A DNA stretch of 64,000 nt from Winogradskyella alexanderae (GTDB taxonomy: Bacteria; Bacteroidota; Bacteroidia; Flavobacteriales; Flavobacteriaceae): the NCBI RefSeq assembly GCF_020166335.1, contig NZ_JAIUJR010000002.1, forward strand, positions 248,001 through 312,000. Direction: 5' to 3'. Positions 7,942 to 17,483 of the stretch are shown piece by piece. The notes beneath the pieces were generated by a model that searched no databases, was not told where the DNA came from, and saw only the letters and a program-made list of their open reading frames with translations. Both the position numbers and the translations under genes were made by a program. The stretch's first letter is position 1. Each line of letters opens with the position of its first letter.

Positions 7942-9348
7942 TTATACGCTAACAGATTTCCACTTTCCTTTTTTAAATAGTATTATTCCGGAAATAGTTA
8001 TCAAAATCTCTGCTAGAGTTATGGCTAAAAACACACCCAAAGGTCCAAGATCAATCGTAATGGCGAGCATATAAGCAAGTGGCAATTGAAACAACCAGAA
8101 GCAGAAAAAATTTATGTAAGTTGGTGTCTTGGTATCTCCTGCCCCATTAAATGCGTTAATTATTACCATTCCATAACCATAGAAGATATAACCTGCCGCA
8201 ATAACTCTTAAACACAACGCTCCATTAGTTATTACCTCTATTTCTGACGTAAACAAACCAATTATTTCGGGTGCAAACAACAAGTAAAAAACAGATACCA
8301 AACCCATAAATACAGCAGCATATTCGCCTGTCTTCCAAACTGATTTTTCTGCTCTTTCTGGTTTTTGAGCGCCCAAATTTTGTCCAACTAAAGTAGCTGC
8401 GGCATTACTCATTCCCCACGCTGGCATTAGCGTAAACATCACTACACGAATCGCTATGGTATAACCAGCAAGGACCTCACTACCAAATTCACTCATAATT
8501 CGCATTAAAAATACCCAACTCGATGTTCCAATTAAAAATTGGCCTATCCCTCCCAAAGAAACCTTTACTAGATTAAACATTACTGAGAGTCTAAACACAA
8601 TGTCTTTAAATCTTACTTTAATTCTGCTCCATCCATAGAAAAGGACCAATATTTGAAATATTACCGCAGTACCTCTTCCTATTGTGGTAGCAATTGCTGC
8701 TCCTTTTACGCCAAACGATGGTACAGGTCCCAAACCAAAAATAAATAAAGGATCTAAAATAATATTAATACCATTAGATACTACTAGAGCCCACATCGCA
8801 ACCGAAGCATCTCCAGCACCCCTGAAAATTGCATTGATAAGGAAAAGTAACATTATGGTAACGTTTCCTCCAAGAAGAATTTGAGTGTAACCATAGCCTT
8901 CTGCAATTAGATCTGGTTCACCTCCCATCAAGCTCAAAATATCCTTAGGAAAGAGAATACCAATCACACTAATAAAGGCAGCAACTATTATACCTAAAAA
9001 TATTACTTGAACAGCGGCCTTAGATGCACCTTTATTATCTTTTTCACCAATACGCCGCGCAACTATTGCCGTGGCTGCCATACTTAATCCAATGGCAACA
9101 GCATATACCAATGTAATAACAGATTCGGTAAGCCCTATTGTCGCCACTGCATTTACACTAACCTGAGAAACGTAAAATATATCTACAATAGCAAAAATAG
9201 ATTCCATTAGCATTTCAAGAATCATAGGAATAGACAACATAAAGACTGCTTTTCTTATACTTCCAGAGGTAAAATCCTGTTCCTTGCCAGAAACAGCAAT
9301 TTTGATATAGTATAATAATTGTTTGATTGAGAGTTTGTTAGATTGCAT
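7942..9348 (-). CDS. MATE family efflux transporter
   Basis: 468 residues with about 12 membrane segments in two homologous halves. IRKAVFMLSIPMILEMLMES near the N-terminus and GMSNAAATLVGQNLGA at about 320 are typical MATE repeats. The family exports cationic drugs or metabolites in exchange for sodium or protons. The C-terminal end is short and basic. It stands alone, convergent with the rhodopsin gene across a shared terminator. Substrate not predictable. Confidence 0.9.
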   Translation of the reverse strand: MQSNKLSIKQLLYYIKIAVSGKEQDFTSGSIRKAVFMLSIPMILEMLMESIFAIVDIFYVSQVSVNAVATIGLTESVITLVYAVAIGLSMAATAIVARRIGEKDNKGASKAAVQVIFLGIIVAAFISVIGILFPKDILSLMGGEPDLIAEGYGYTQILLGGNVTIMLLFLINAIFRGAGDASVAMWALVVSNGINIILDPLFIFGLGPVPSFGVKGAAIATTIGRGTAVIFQILVLFYGWSRIKVRFKDIVFRLSVMFNLVKVSLGGIGQFLIGTSSWVFLMRIMSEFGSEVLAGYTIAIRVVMFTLMPAWGMSNAAATLVGQNLGAQKPERAEKSVWKTGEYAAVFMGLVSVFYLLFAPEIIGLFTSEIEVITNGALCLRVIAAGYIFYGYGMVIINAFNGAGDTKTPTYINFFCFWLFQLPLAYMLAITIDLGPLGVFLAITLAEILITISGIILFKKGKWKSVSV

Positions 9349-9474
9349 TAGATGAAAATTATGAATATTGACTGACCACGCAAAATATATTTAATGCTTA
9401 GTATACCTTAAATTGGTAATTCTTTTGAATTTGAGAAGTGAATTTATGCAATCATAATGCGATAAATATCCACA

Positions 9475-9897
9475 TTATTTTTGAAAGAAGAGGTAATAAA
9501 CTAATGAAATGATAAATAATGAGCTCCATAGGAATGTTCTCACCCAATTTTTATTGACCAGTTTAGAACAAACATTTTTTTCAGGTTTTTCCAAATCAAT
9601 ACTCATGTGCAGAGGCACAAATACTTTAAAGGTAATTAACCAAAGAACACCAATTATTAAAATACTTACGATGCTATACCAGTTCAGTTTTTGAAAAACT
9701 TGAATTAGCGCAAGAATAAGTTGTGCAGTCATTAAAGGTAGTACTATTACAGTAACTCTTTTGGTATATTTTTTATGCCATTGAATGAGGTTTGTTTCAT
9801 TATAAAAACCAAAGCTTGGATAAATGACTAATTGTACTGCCCATATAAGGATCATGAATCCAAAATCAATAATTAATCTTGCCAAATCTAGAGACAT
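9475..9897 (-). CDS. Four-helix membrane protein of unknown function
   Basis: 140 residues with four hydrophobic segments (about 8-28, 50-68, 76-95, 120-138) and a conserved-looking HKKYTKRV loop after the first. I do not recognise the family with certainty; it resembles small DUF1772-like membrane proteins. It ends a minus-strand set of three small membrane-protein genes, 7 nt downstream of the DoxX-like gene, so the three are probably co-transcribed. Confidence 0.6.
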   Translation of the reverse strand: MSLDLARLIIDFGFMILIWAVQLVIYPSFGFYNETNLIQWHKKYTKRVTVIVLPLMTAQLILALIQVFQKLNWYSIVSILIIGVLWLITFKVFVPLHMSIDLEKPEKNVCSKLVNKNWVRTFLWSSLFIISLVYYLFFQK

Positions 9898-9904
9898 GTC
9901 ATTT

Positions 9905-10270
9905 TTATTTTCTGACCACCCAAGCCCAATATATGAGTAATGGATGTATTAATACCAACCTAACCCAAGCTATCCAAGGCGAAACGCAAAGTCCAGATTC
10001 TATACAAGATCCAATTTTTATAAAATAGATGTGGGATGGAATAAACAAAATCAATAATACAACTATACTTTTCACAGCCAATAATCGGGTTTGAGGTATT
10101 GTCACACCTATGGCAAATGTAATTTCGAGAATTCCACTAATAAAATTTATCAGCACATGATACGGCAAATATTCAGGAATTAATCCCAAATAAAAATCTG
10201 GATTAATGAAGTGATTAATGCCTGCAACAAGATAAAACAATACCAGTATAACTCTTAGAAACTTTATCAT
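9905..10270 (-). CDS. DoxX/MauE-like small membrane protein
   Basis: 121 residues from the ATG at 10270, which overlaps the upstream stop as ATGA, a classic coupled start; this favours it over the ATG at 10282. Four membrane helices. GINHFINPDFYLGLIPEYLP near residue 20 is the pattern of DoxX-related proteins. CIESGLC around residue 90 carries two cysteines five residues apart, possibly redox active. Physiological role unknown. Confidence 0.7.
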   Translation of the reverse strand: MIKFLRVILVLFYLVAGINHFINPDFYLGLIPEYLPYHVLINFISGILEITFAIGVTIPQTRLLAVKSIVVLLILFIPSHIYFIKIGSCIESGLCVSPWIAWVRLVLIHPLLIYWAWVVRK

Positions 10271-10650
10271 GTTAGTTTCCACTTATATTCTGTATAGACC
10301 TTTTTCAGGATTAAATAAAAAGGGATCCACCATATAAAGTCATTTGTTATTAAGGTGTAAATAAATTCAAACGGTACAACACCATTTAAGTAGTTGAAAA
10401 GAAAGCCCAAAGGTCCAAATAGTTTTCCTAAAAAACCAACCGTCACAATTGGCCAATGTCTCATGGGATTGAAGGATGCCCACCAATAACCAAGTCCATA
10501 AACTCCAATTACCATTCCCATACCTTGCCAAACCATGGGATGATTTAATGGTTCCATACCAACCAAATCAAAGAAATGATCAGGAAATAGTACGACCCAA
10601 GCTCCCCAAAGCAGGTTATAAACTGCTGCTAAACGTAATGTTAGTTTCAT
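10267..10650 (-). CDS. Small membrane protein, unknown function
   Basis: 127 residues from the ATG at 10650 (a GTG at 10671 adds seven residues). Four hydrophobic segments with many tryptophans: WGAWVVLFP, WQGMGMVIGVYGLGYWW, FIWWIPFYLIL. Relatives occur widely in Bacteroidota beside DoxX-like proteins and are labelled only as membrane proteins. First gene of the three-gene set and translationally coupled to the next through ATGA. Confidence 0.6.
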   Translation of the reverse strand: MKLTLRLAAVYNLLWGAWVVLFPDHFFDLVGMEPLNHPMVWQGMGMVIGVYGLGYWWASFNPMRHWPIVTVGFLGKLFGPLGFLFNYLNGVVPFEFIYTLITNDFIWWIPFYLILKKVYTEYKWKLT

Positions 10651-10749
10651 ATCTATTTGTATTGAGGACACTGCATGGCAGATAGTTTCTAACAGTCAAT
10701 TAAGCTAATTTTCGACTAATTAGCATATATCTCATTAGAGAAATAAAGG

Positions 10750-10860
10750 TTAGTTATCTTTTTCTACCTTATTATAAGCCCTAATCATTAAAAGTGCCCA
10801 AAGTACGACTAGCAAAATAACTAAGACAGAGAACCAAAAAACTATGTCATTCCCTTCCAT
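10750..10860 (-). CDS. 36-residue single-span membrane microprotein
   Basis: Starts at the ATG at 10860 and ends TAA at 10750-10752. It reads MEGNDIVFWFS, then a hydrophobic helix (about residues 8-27, VLVILLVVLWALLMI), then a short charged tail RAYNKVEKDN. It overlaps the end of the preceding 62-residue gene by 14 nt, which suggests translational coupling. In topology and position (downstream of a cytochrome c biogenesis gene) it recalls small accessory peptides such as CcmD or CcoQ, but I see no specific signature. Confidence 0.5.
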   Translation of the reverse strand: MEGNDIVFWFSVLVILLVVLWALLMIRAYNKVEKDN

Positions 10861-11035
10861 CCCTTACGAGTTTTAGATATATCATTACTCCAAGCAATGT
10901 AGGTGCCCAAAGACCAACAAACAACCCGTGCATCTGGTCTCCACTTAGGAATAGGTATTCAGCAACAACAATTATGACTGCACATAAAATGAGCATTAAT
11001 AGATTTGCAGTTCCTAATTTTTTGAAGAAATTCAT
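10847..11035 (-). CDS. 62-residue two-helix membrane protein
   Basis: Two hydrophobic segments, about residues 10-30 and 37-55, joined by a short loop GDQMHG, with a basic N-terminus (MNFFKKLG) and a charged tail KLVRDGRE. Lies 67 nt downstream of ccsBA on the same strand and overlaps the following microprotein gene. Family not recognised. Being next to a haem-export/cytochrome c maturation gene suggests, without proof, a link to respiration. Confidence 0.6.
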   Translation of the reverse strand: MNFFKKLGTANLLMLILCAVIIVVAEYLFLSGDQMHGLFVGLWAPTLLGVMIYLKLVRDGRE

Positions 11036-11102
11036 TGTTTAAAAGGCTTAATTTATAAAAAATACGCTTTATTTCTGAAAAATACTTTATAATTTCTGAC
11101 AC

Positions 11103-14100
11103 TTACTTGTAATAAACCTTATACTTACGGTGAGCAACATATGCTAATATTGCAATCACAACGAGTGTGATTGCTATAAACTGAAAACTCAATATTTGAT
11201 CACCACTTGCATAGGCATGTAAACCCGACAGATAAAAATTAACACCAAAATAAGTCATTAAGATACTTCCAAATGCCAGAACGGACATTAGGTTATATAA
11301 CCACCTACCTCTTAATCCTGGTATTAGCCGCATATGAATTACAAAGGCATAAATCATAATACTTATCAAGGCCCAAGTTTCCTTTGGGTCCCATCCCCAA
11401 TAACGTCCCCAACTTTCATTAGCCCACATACCACCAAGAAAATTGCCTATAGTTAGCATTACAAGTCCGACTGTTAGGGCCAACTCGTTAATTATAGTTA
11501 ATTCTTTAATATTTATATCCATTCTGGACTTATTCTCTTTGTTCGTTAGAATCATAAGCAGTAGCGCCACTACGCCCAAAATCATTCCAATGGCAAATGG
11601 TCCATAACTCGCTACAATAACAGATACATGTATCATTAACCAATACCCTTTTAAAACAGGTTGTAGGTTTGCTATTGCAGGATCCATCCAATTCCAATGT
11701 GCCACCATAAGAATCATTGAGCACACAAAGGCAGATGATGCAATAGTTAAATTACTTTTTCGACCAAATAAAAGACCAAATAACATTACTGACCAAGCAA
11801 CATATATCATGGATTCATAGGCATCACTCCATGGAGCGTGTCCTGAAAGATACCAGCGCGTAGCTAATCCAGCAATATGTAATAAAAATAAGAATAGTAT
11901 TACTCCAATCAAGCCTTTAACAGCGACATCGAGCAACTTACTGCGGTATTTAAATATTTGGACAATAATTAGTATAAACAGAAGCGTACTTGCATACATA
12001 TACCAGCTAAATAATCGCTTAAAGATATCGTACTTGTTATACATGATTTCCGCTTCAATCTTCTCGTTGGATAGCATTACATCGGCTCCGTACTTTTGTT
12101 GCGTTTTCTTAATGCCACTCAACAGCTCTTCAGCTCGAGAAAAATCACCGGTTTGCTTCGCATTATTAAGTGTAACCAAATAAGCGCTAAAACCATTATT
12201 GATGAAATTTCCATACAAACTGTCCTTTATTTTTTCCCTGAAATTTCCTTCTCTAAATTCTAATGATGAAATCCAAGTATTGTTTTCATCTTCGGGAACA
12301 GGAAATATTTTAATCGATCTACCTTCAATGGCGTCAGATAACAAACCTAATCTACCATAAGCTTCTTTTACCTCCTTTTGAAAGCCATTAGGCACTTGCG
12401 CTTTGTACGCCTCTTCTACATATGGCCCGAGCTTATTGCGACCATCTGAGCTAAAAAAATCAAGAAGACTTACATACTTTTTGTCGTAGTCAACTCCAAT
12501 AATTGTCCTAATAGAGTCTGCTTTCCGAGGCTTGAGATATATTATCGGAACGTTATACCAAAGCAATGGGCTCTCTTGGATAGAAAGAAAAATCTGTGTA
12601 GCGGTAAAATCGCCGTAAGTTTCTTTTTTGCTCAGTTTTCTGAGCATCTCAGAGGCATACGTATGCATTGGCATCATTCTACCACTATAGTCCTGGATGA
12701 CCATTTTTGCAAATTTATCCGCGTGCTCTTTTGGTGTTATGTTTGCTGCAAGTATAGAATCAATTTGTGCTTTCGTTGGTCTAATTCCTGATGAATGATC
12801 ATGACCATCATCTTGAGAATGTTGTTGTGCAAAACCTGAAATGCTGAATAGCACCAATAGTACTGCCAATAATTTAGCTTTCTTAATTTTCAATTTTTGA
12901 AGCTTTTGTCTGAGATCATCAAATCTTGTATGTCTAGCAAACATAATGGCTAGCAGTCCAAAATAAAGTAATAAATAACCTATATAAGTGAGGTATGTTC
13001 CCCACTGGTCATGATTTACTGATAATATGGTTCCTTTCTCGTCAGGATCAAAACTCGCTTGGAAAAATCGATAGCCTCTATGATCTAAGATATTGTTCAT
13101 GTAAATGTGATAATCAAAATCTCCTTTTTCTTTGTCTAATACAGTCACCTTACTTTCGTAAGAAGAATAAGCCTTTTCTGTTCCAGGATACTTTTCTGCT
13201 ATAAAGTCATTTAATTTAACCTCAAAAGGTAATTGCAATACTTTAGAACCATATTGTAAGGCCATCTCCAAGCCTCCAACTTGAAATTCTTCAAATCCGT
13301 TATAATTGCCTTGGCCTCCAATCAAACCTACTTCCCTTGTTTCTCCTTTGGCAGTTACACTAAGTATTAAACCATCTGCATCATTCTTAAGTATTTCTGA
13401 TTTCTTAACAACACCAAACTTACCTTCTATAATTGGTTTTGGAAATACCATTTGCATATTGCCAATGATATATCTAGAGCGTAACCTCAACGGTTGTAGA
13501 CTATCTTTAAACAGTTTTCCCTGGCTCATAGTAGCCATAGTCATATATTCTCCATCGTAAGGTGAATTGATAAAAAGCCCTTCATCAGTTTCGGAAATAT
13601 TAATAGCACCTTCTTGATAGTTATTTAAGGATATTAAAACGTTATGAAGATTAGTTATGTCGCCATCCTTTAAAAAATGGTTGTGTGGTTGACCTCCTCC
13701 TGCCTCGACAATTTTTAAGTAGCGTTCTCCAGTATTTGCTGGCAATATGTCCTTCTCGGCTCCATTTATAAACTCTTTTAGCTTTATTTTTACTTGGGTA
13801 CCGCCATAATCGTAGGTTTGTTCAAAATCATTAGCCAGTCTGGGCGAAAAATCTACTTCTTCCTCGATATTGCGTTGCTGTAATTGTCCATTTATTACAA
13901 AATCACCAACAATACGTCCTTTGATATATGTTTTTTGAGATAAAAATTCACTTTCGGTAGCACCTTCCCTAATAGACATCATTCCTTCGTAACCAATATA
14001 TCGTGTTACAAAGGCGCCGACTAGAATAAATATCCATGATAAATGCAAGACTAGTGTCGCCCATTTTTCCTTTCTAAGAAGCTTATATCTGAAAATATTT

Positions 14101-14300
14101 CCGATAAAATTGATAACAAAAAACACCATTATTGCCTCGAACCACCAAGCATTGTAAATTAATTGTCTGGTGTAAGGTGTTGGCGAAGTATCCATGTTTC
14201 TATCTAGAATTGTACCTGCTGCCATTGCAACGGCAAAAACTATAAATAAAACTGCTGTAAGTCGTGTTGAAAAAAGGAAATTAAATATCTTCTTTTGCAT
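11103..14300 (-). CDS. ccsBA: Cytochrome c biogenesis CcsBA fusion (ResB + CcsA), system II
   Basis: 1065 residues from the ATG at 14300; the frame extends 10 codons to a TTG, which is less likely. The N-terminal third is ResB/CcsB-like: helices near residues 10-110 enclosing a long periplasmic domain, with a further helix near residue 450. The C-terminal third is CcsA, with the WWD haem-handling signature WGRYWGWDPKETWALIS near residue 970. A periplasmic stretch between them is His/Asp-rich (HSQDDGHDHSSG). System II moves haem out of the cell and attaches it to apocytochrome c. Fused CcsBA is the usual form in Bacteroidota. Confidence 0.95.
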   Translation of the reverse strand: MQKKIFNFLFSTRLTAVLFIVFAVAMAAGTILDRNMDTSPTPYTRQLIYNAWWFEAIMVFFVINFIGNIFRYKLLRKEKWATLVLHLSWIFILVGAFVTRYIGYEGMMSIREGATESEFLSQKTYIKGRIVGDFVINGQLQQRNIEEEVDFSPRLANDFEQTYDYGGTQVKIKLKEFINGAEKDILPANTGERYLKIVEAGGGQPHNHFLKDGDITNLHNVLISLNNYQEGAINISETDEGLFINSPYDGEYMTMATMSQGKLFKDSLQPLRLRSRYIIGNMQMVFPKPIIEGKFGVVKKSEILKNDADGLILSVTAKGETREVGLIGGQGNYNGFEEFQVGGLEMALQYGSKVLQLPFEVKLNDFIAEKYPGTEKAYSSYESKVTVLDKEKGDFDYHIYMNNILDHRGYRFFQASFDPDEKGTILSVNHDQWGTYLTYIGYLLLYFGLLAIMFARHTRFDDLRQKLQKLKIKKAKLLAVLLVLFSISGFAQQHSQDDGHDHSSGIRPTKAQIDSILAANITPKEHADKFAKMVIQDYSGRMMPMHTYASEMLRKLSKKETYGDFTATQIFLSIQESPLLWYNVPIIYLKPRKADSIRTIIGVDYDKKYVSLLDFFSSDGRNKLGPYVEEAYKAQVPNGFQKEVKEAYGRLGLLSDAIEGRSIKIFPVPEDENNTWISSLEFREGNFREKIKDSLYGNFINNGFSAYLVTLNNAKQTGDFSRAEELLSGIKKTQQKYGADVMLSNEKIEAEIMYNKYDIFKRLFSWYMYASTLLFILIIVQIFKYRSKLLDVAVKGLIGVILFLFLLHIAGLATRWYLSGHAPWSDAYESMIYVAWSVMLFGLLFGRKSNLTIASSAFVCSMILMVAHWNWMDPAIANLQPVLKGYWLMIHVSVIVASYGPFAIGMILGVVALLLMILTNKENKSRMDINIKELTIINELALTVGLVMLTIGNFLGGMWANESWGRYWGWDPKETWALISIMIYAFVIHMRLIPGLRGRWLYNLMSVLAFGSILMTYFGVNFYLSGLHAYASGDQILSFQFIAITLVVIAILAYVAHRKYKVYYK

Positions 14301-14408
14301 AGCTTTGGGCTTGTTTTTAAGCACGTGCAAAGATAAAGCTTTTTACCGATTTATGTAAGACAATTATACCATCAAAATGTGTTAAAATAATCTAACAAAA
14401 GTCGTGAT

Positions 14409-14852
14409 TTATTTAGTTGTTTTAAGAAGCTGATTTTGTTCTTGCATAAGTTCTTTCAAGTCTGAAAGCAACTCAATATCCTTAGGTGTAACTACTGTTT
14501 CATCCTTTGTGTCTTGAGCTCTACGTCTTAATCGATTCATAAATTTCACAACGATAAAAACAGTGAATCCTATGATTAGGAAATCTAAAATAGTTTCTAT
14601 TAAATGACCATAGGCTATGGATACCTCAGATGTAGTTATTGCTCCTGTTGCATCTACAATTGCATCTCTTAAAATAAGTTTCTTATCTTGGAAATTTACT
14701 CCGTCTGACAGCAATGATAATGGAGGCAACAACACCTCCTTTGCCAACACGTCAATCACTTTGTTAAAAGAAGCGCCGATTATAATACCTATGGCCATAT
14801 CCATCATATTGCCCTTAACTGCAAATTCCTTAAATTCTCTAAATAGTTTCAT
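14409..14852 (-). CDS. mscL: Large-conductance mechanosensitive channel MscL
   Basis: 147 residues, start ATG at 14852. FREFKEFAVKGNMMDMAIG opens with the amphipathic N-helix and the pore-lining TM1 (GIIIGASFNKVID). A periplasmic loop follows, then TM2 (IETILDFLIIGFTVFIVVK) near residues 85-103 and a C-terminal helical bundle. The homopentamer in the inner membrane opens on hypo-osmotic stretch. Somewhat longer loop than E. coli MscL (136 residues). Single-gene unit, divergent from 14947. Confidence 0.94.
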   Translation of the reverse strand: MKLFREFKEFAVKGNMMDMAIGIIIGASFNKVIDVLAKEVLLPPLSLLSDGVNFQDKKLILRDAIVDATGAITTSEVSIAYGHLIETILDFLIIGFTVFIVVKFMNRLRRRAQDTKDETVVTPKDIELLSDLKELMQEQNQLLKTTK

Positions 14853-14946
14853 AATAGATTGATTTGTTTTAAGAATTAAAGGTTAAAGTTATTTCATTTG
14901 TTCTAAATGCGTAAACAAGAATTGTAAATCTTAGTATTTTTACACT

Positions 14947-15708
14947 ATGATATCAGTAACGTTATTAGGAGCGGGAAATCTTGCCATGCATTTGTATAAA
15001 GCATTTTCAGAATCCGATGCTATCATTGTTAATCAGTGGTACAATAGATCATTAGATAAGATTAGCAGTTATAAAAATGAAGTTAAGACCATTGATCGTT
15101 TAGATAAACTTAATAAAGCAGATATATATATATTAGCCATAAGCGATGACAGTATTGATGAAATCTCCTCTGCCCTACCTTTTGACAATAGATTGGTAGT
15201 GCATACCTCTGGTAGCGTTTCAATTCACCATCTCGATAAAAAACATATAAGAGGTGTATTTTATCCATTACAGACCTTTACAAAAGATGCTGATGTAAAC
15301 TTTAAGGAGGTACCCATATGCATTGAGGCATTAGATAAAAATAGTTACACTACGTTAAAAACATTAGGAGATGCCATGGGTTGTACTACTTACAAAATAA
15401 GTACAGAGCAAAGACAGACTCTACACCTATCTGCTGTTTATGTCAATAATTTTGTAAATCAACTATACAGAATTGCTCATGAGATTAGCGATGCTAAAAG
15501 CATTAATTTTGATATATTGAAACCATTAATATTAGAGACAGCACGTAAAGTTCAAACAATGTCGCCGTATATGGCACAGACAGGTCCTGCAAAACGAAAT
15601 GACAAAAAAACCATTAAGCGACATTTAAAACTAATTGAAAACCAAGAACACAAAGCAATCTATGAGTTGCTGACAAAATCCATAAAAAAAACACATGGAC
15701 AACGATAA
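14947..15708 (+). CDS. Rossmann-like / DUF2520 domain protein
   Basis: 253 residues. N-terminal NAD(P)-binding Rossmann fold with GAGNLAMHL at about 8-16, and a C-terminal helical DUF2520 domain (about 130-250) with QRQTLHLSAVYVNNFVNQLY, a pattern also seen in ProC- and 6-phosphogluconate-dehydrogenase-like folds. The enzyme reaction of this family is not established. It overlaps the next gene by 14 nt and opens a plus-strand run that continues to corA. Confidence 0.8.
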   Translation: MISVTLLGAGNLAMHLYKAFSESDAIIVNQWYNRSLDKISSYKNEVKTIDRLDKLNKADIYILAISDDSIDEISSALPFDNRLVVHTSGSVSIHHLDKKHIRGVFYPLQTFTKDADVNFKEVPICIEALDKNSYTTLKTLGDAMGCTTYKISTEQRQTLHLSAVYVNNFVNQLYRIAHEISDAKSINFDILKPLILETARKVQTMSPYMAQTGPAKRNDKKTIKRHLKLIENQEHKAIYELLTKSIKKTHGQR

Positions 15709-16228
15709 AAGTTATAAAGAGTATTTAGAGCATATTAGCACTTTCATATTTGATGTAGACGGCGTGCTGACTGATGGCACAATTACTGTAACAACAAACG
15801 GCGAATTATTAAGGCAAATGAATATCAAAGATGGTTTTGCTCTAAAAACTGCTGTCGATGCTGGTTTTAATGTTTGTGTAATCTCTGGCGGTACCAATAA
15901 AGGTGTAAGACAACGTCTTAAAGGTTTAGGCATTACGGATATCTATCTAGGGGCGCATAACAAGATTGAAAAACTTGATGAATATCTTGATATTTATAAT
16001 ATAAAAGCCGAATCAGTCTTATATATGGGAGACGATATCCCAGACTTCCCTGTTATGAAACTTGTTGGCTTACCGTGTTGTCCTCAAGATGCTGTGCCAG
16101 AGATCAAAGCGATATGTAAATACATTTCACACAAAAACGGCGGTAAAGGAGCCGTTAGGGATGTTATTGAGCAAGTGCTAAAAGTTCACGGAAAATGGAA
16201 CAAAAGTTTTGATGCAAAATACGATTAG
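15695..16228 (+). CDS. HAD-family phosphatase, KdsC-like (KDO 8-phosphate phosphatase)
   Basis: 177 residues, full length for the C0-type HAD phosphatases. Motif I FIFDVDGVLTDG has nucleophile D20 and acid/base D22; motif II serine is in VISGG near 65; motif III/IV is YMGDDIPDFPVM near 110-120. The family dephosphorylates KDO 8-phosphate for LPS core synthesis. CMP-sialate-linked phosphatases share the fold, so the exact substrate is inferred. The start overlaps the DUF2520 gene by 14 nt. Confidence 0.85.
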   Translation: MDNDKSYKEYLEHISTFIFDVDGVLTDGTITVTTNGELLRQMNIKDGFALKTAVDAGFNVCVISGGTNKGVRQRLKGLGITDIYLGAHNKIEKLDEYLDIYNIKAESVLYMGDDIPDFPVMKLVGLPCCPQDAVPEIKAICKYISHKNGGKGAVRDVIEQVLKVHGKWNKSFDAKYD

Positions 16229-16232
16229 ATAA

Positions 16233-16547
16233 ATGGGACGCAGAAGCAGAAGACATAGTACTGGATTTGGTTATATAGGTTTTGGAAACAACCAAGCCAC
16301 CTTTAACCAAAGGACAAATACGCCGTTTTCTGTTTATAAGGAAAAACTAGATTTAGAAGCTCATCTGCATTACGAAATGCATTTTCTGCACAAGGACCTT
16401 AGTAAACAAGACAAGCAAAAAATAAAGGATAAAATAAGACGTCAAGAACGTAAATTATTTATACGAACCACAATAATTAGCTTATTCGTTTTTATGGGTG
16501 TTGCCTATTTCGCCTACTACCTCATTAACCAAATATTATCTCGCTAA
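16233..16547 (+). CDS. Small membrane-anchored protein, unknown
   Basis: 104 residues: a very basic N-terminus (MGRRSRRHSTG), a polar middle region with a helical KQDKQKIKDKIRRQERK stretch near 60-75, and one C-terminal membrane helix (about 78-100). Relatives in flavobacterial genomes sit in the same place and sometimes carry an unsupported riboflavin-synthase label. Spaced 4 nt from the phosphatase and 8 nt from the UbiA gene, so part of the operon. Function unknown. Confidence 0.6.
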   Translation: MGRRSRRHSTGFGYIGFGNNQATFNQRTNTPFSVYKEKLDLEAHLHYEMHFLHKDLSKQDKQKIKDKIRRQERKLFIRTTIISLFVFMGVAYFAYYLINQILSR

Positions 16548-16555
16548 CTAAGAAA

Positions 16556-17482
16556 ATGACTCACTTTCTTCAACTTGTTCGTTGGAAAAACTTATTAATG
16601 ATTATCGGTGTGCAATGTTTATTGAAATATGCACTTTTAATCCCATTCAAAAATACATATGGTGTTTTTACCGCACTAAACAATTTTCAATTTGCTTTAT
16701 TGGTACTAGCTACTATTTGTATTGCCGCCGCAGGTTATGTAATTAATGATATTAATGATACTGTCACGGATAAAATCAACAAACCAGACAAACTGATTAT
16801 AAATAAGACCATCAATGAAAAGACAGCTTACAATTTGTTCATCATTTTAAATGTTATTGGTATTGGGCTTGGGTTCTATTTATCAAACAGTATTGGTAAA
16901 TCTGGCTTCTTTGCCATATTTGTTATCGCATCTATTTTACTCTATTTATATTCTACCGCCTTAAAACAAATTGCATTAGTTGGTAATATCATTGTCTCCT
17001 TGGTCGTTGCATTGTGCGTTATGATTGTTGGTATTTTTGAACTTTTACCTGTTATGTCTGAAGTAAATAAAACAGCGCAACAAACATTTCTAGAAATTGT
17101 TAGGGATTATGCCATCTTTGCTTTCATTATTAATCTTGTAAGAGAACTTGTTAAAGATATAGAAGATATTGATGGTGATTATAATGCTGGGATCGAAACA
17201 CTTCCTGTTCTAGTAGGAAGGGAACGAGCAAATAAAGTGGCTTTCTTTGTTTCATTAGTGCCAATATTTGCAATTGTTTATTACTTAGCAACATACCTTT
17301 ACAAACAGCAACTTATGGTCGGTTATTTTTTGATACTCGTTTTGGGACCTCTTATTTATGTCAGTATAAAATTATTCAATGCCGAAAACAAAAAACAGTA
17401 CCGCCATATTAGCTCAATACTCAAACTTATAATGCTCACGGGCATGTTGTCAGTTGTACTTTATCAATTTGTTTTGAAATAA
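16556..17482 (+). CDS. UbiA-family prenyltransferase (geranylgeranylglycerol-phosphate synthase-like)
   Basis: 308 residues, about eight helices. Both Asp-rich motifs of the UbiA superfamily are present: NDINDTVTD at 64-72 and DIEDIDGD near 200. These bind the Mg-diphosphate of the prenyl donor. Bacteroidota members of this subgroup are often annotated as geranylgeranylglycerol-phosphate geranylgeranyltransferases; the acceptor cannot be read here. In tight operon with the maf gene (1 nt gap). Confidence 0.85.
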   Translation: MTHFLQLVRWKNLLMIIGVQCLLKYALLIPFKNTYGVFTALNNFQFALLVLATICIAAAGYVINDINDTVTDKINKPDKLIINKTINEKTAYNLFIILNVIGIGLGFYLSNSIGKSGFFAIFVIASILLYLYSTALKQIALVGNIIVSLVVALCVMIVGIFELLPVMSEVNKTAQQTFLEIVRDYAIFAFIINLVRELVKDIEDIDGDYNAGIETLPVLVGRERANKVAFFVSLVPIFAIVYYLATYLYKQQLMVGYFLILVLGPLIYVSIKLFNAENKKQYRHISSILKLIMLTGMLSVVLYQFVLK

Positions 17483-17483
17483 A

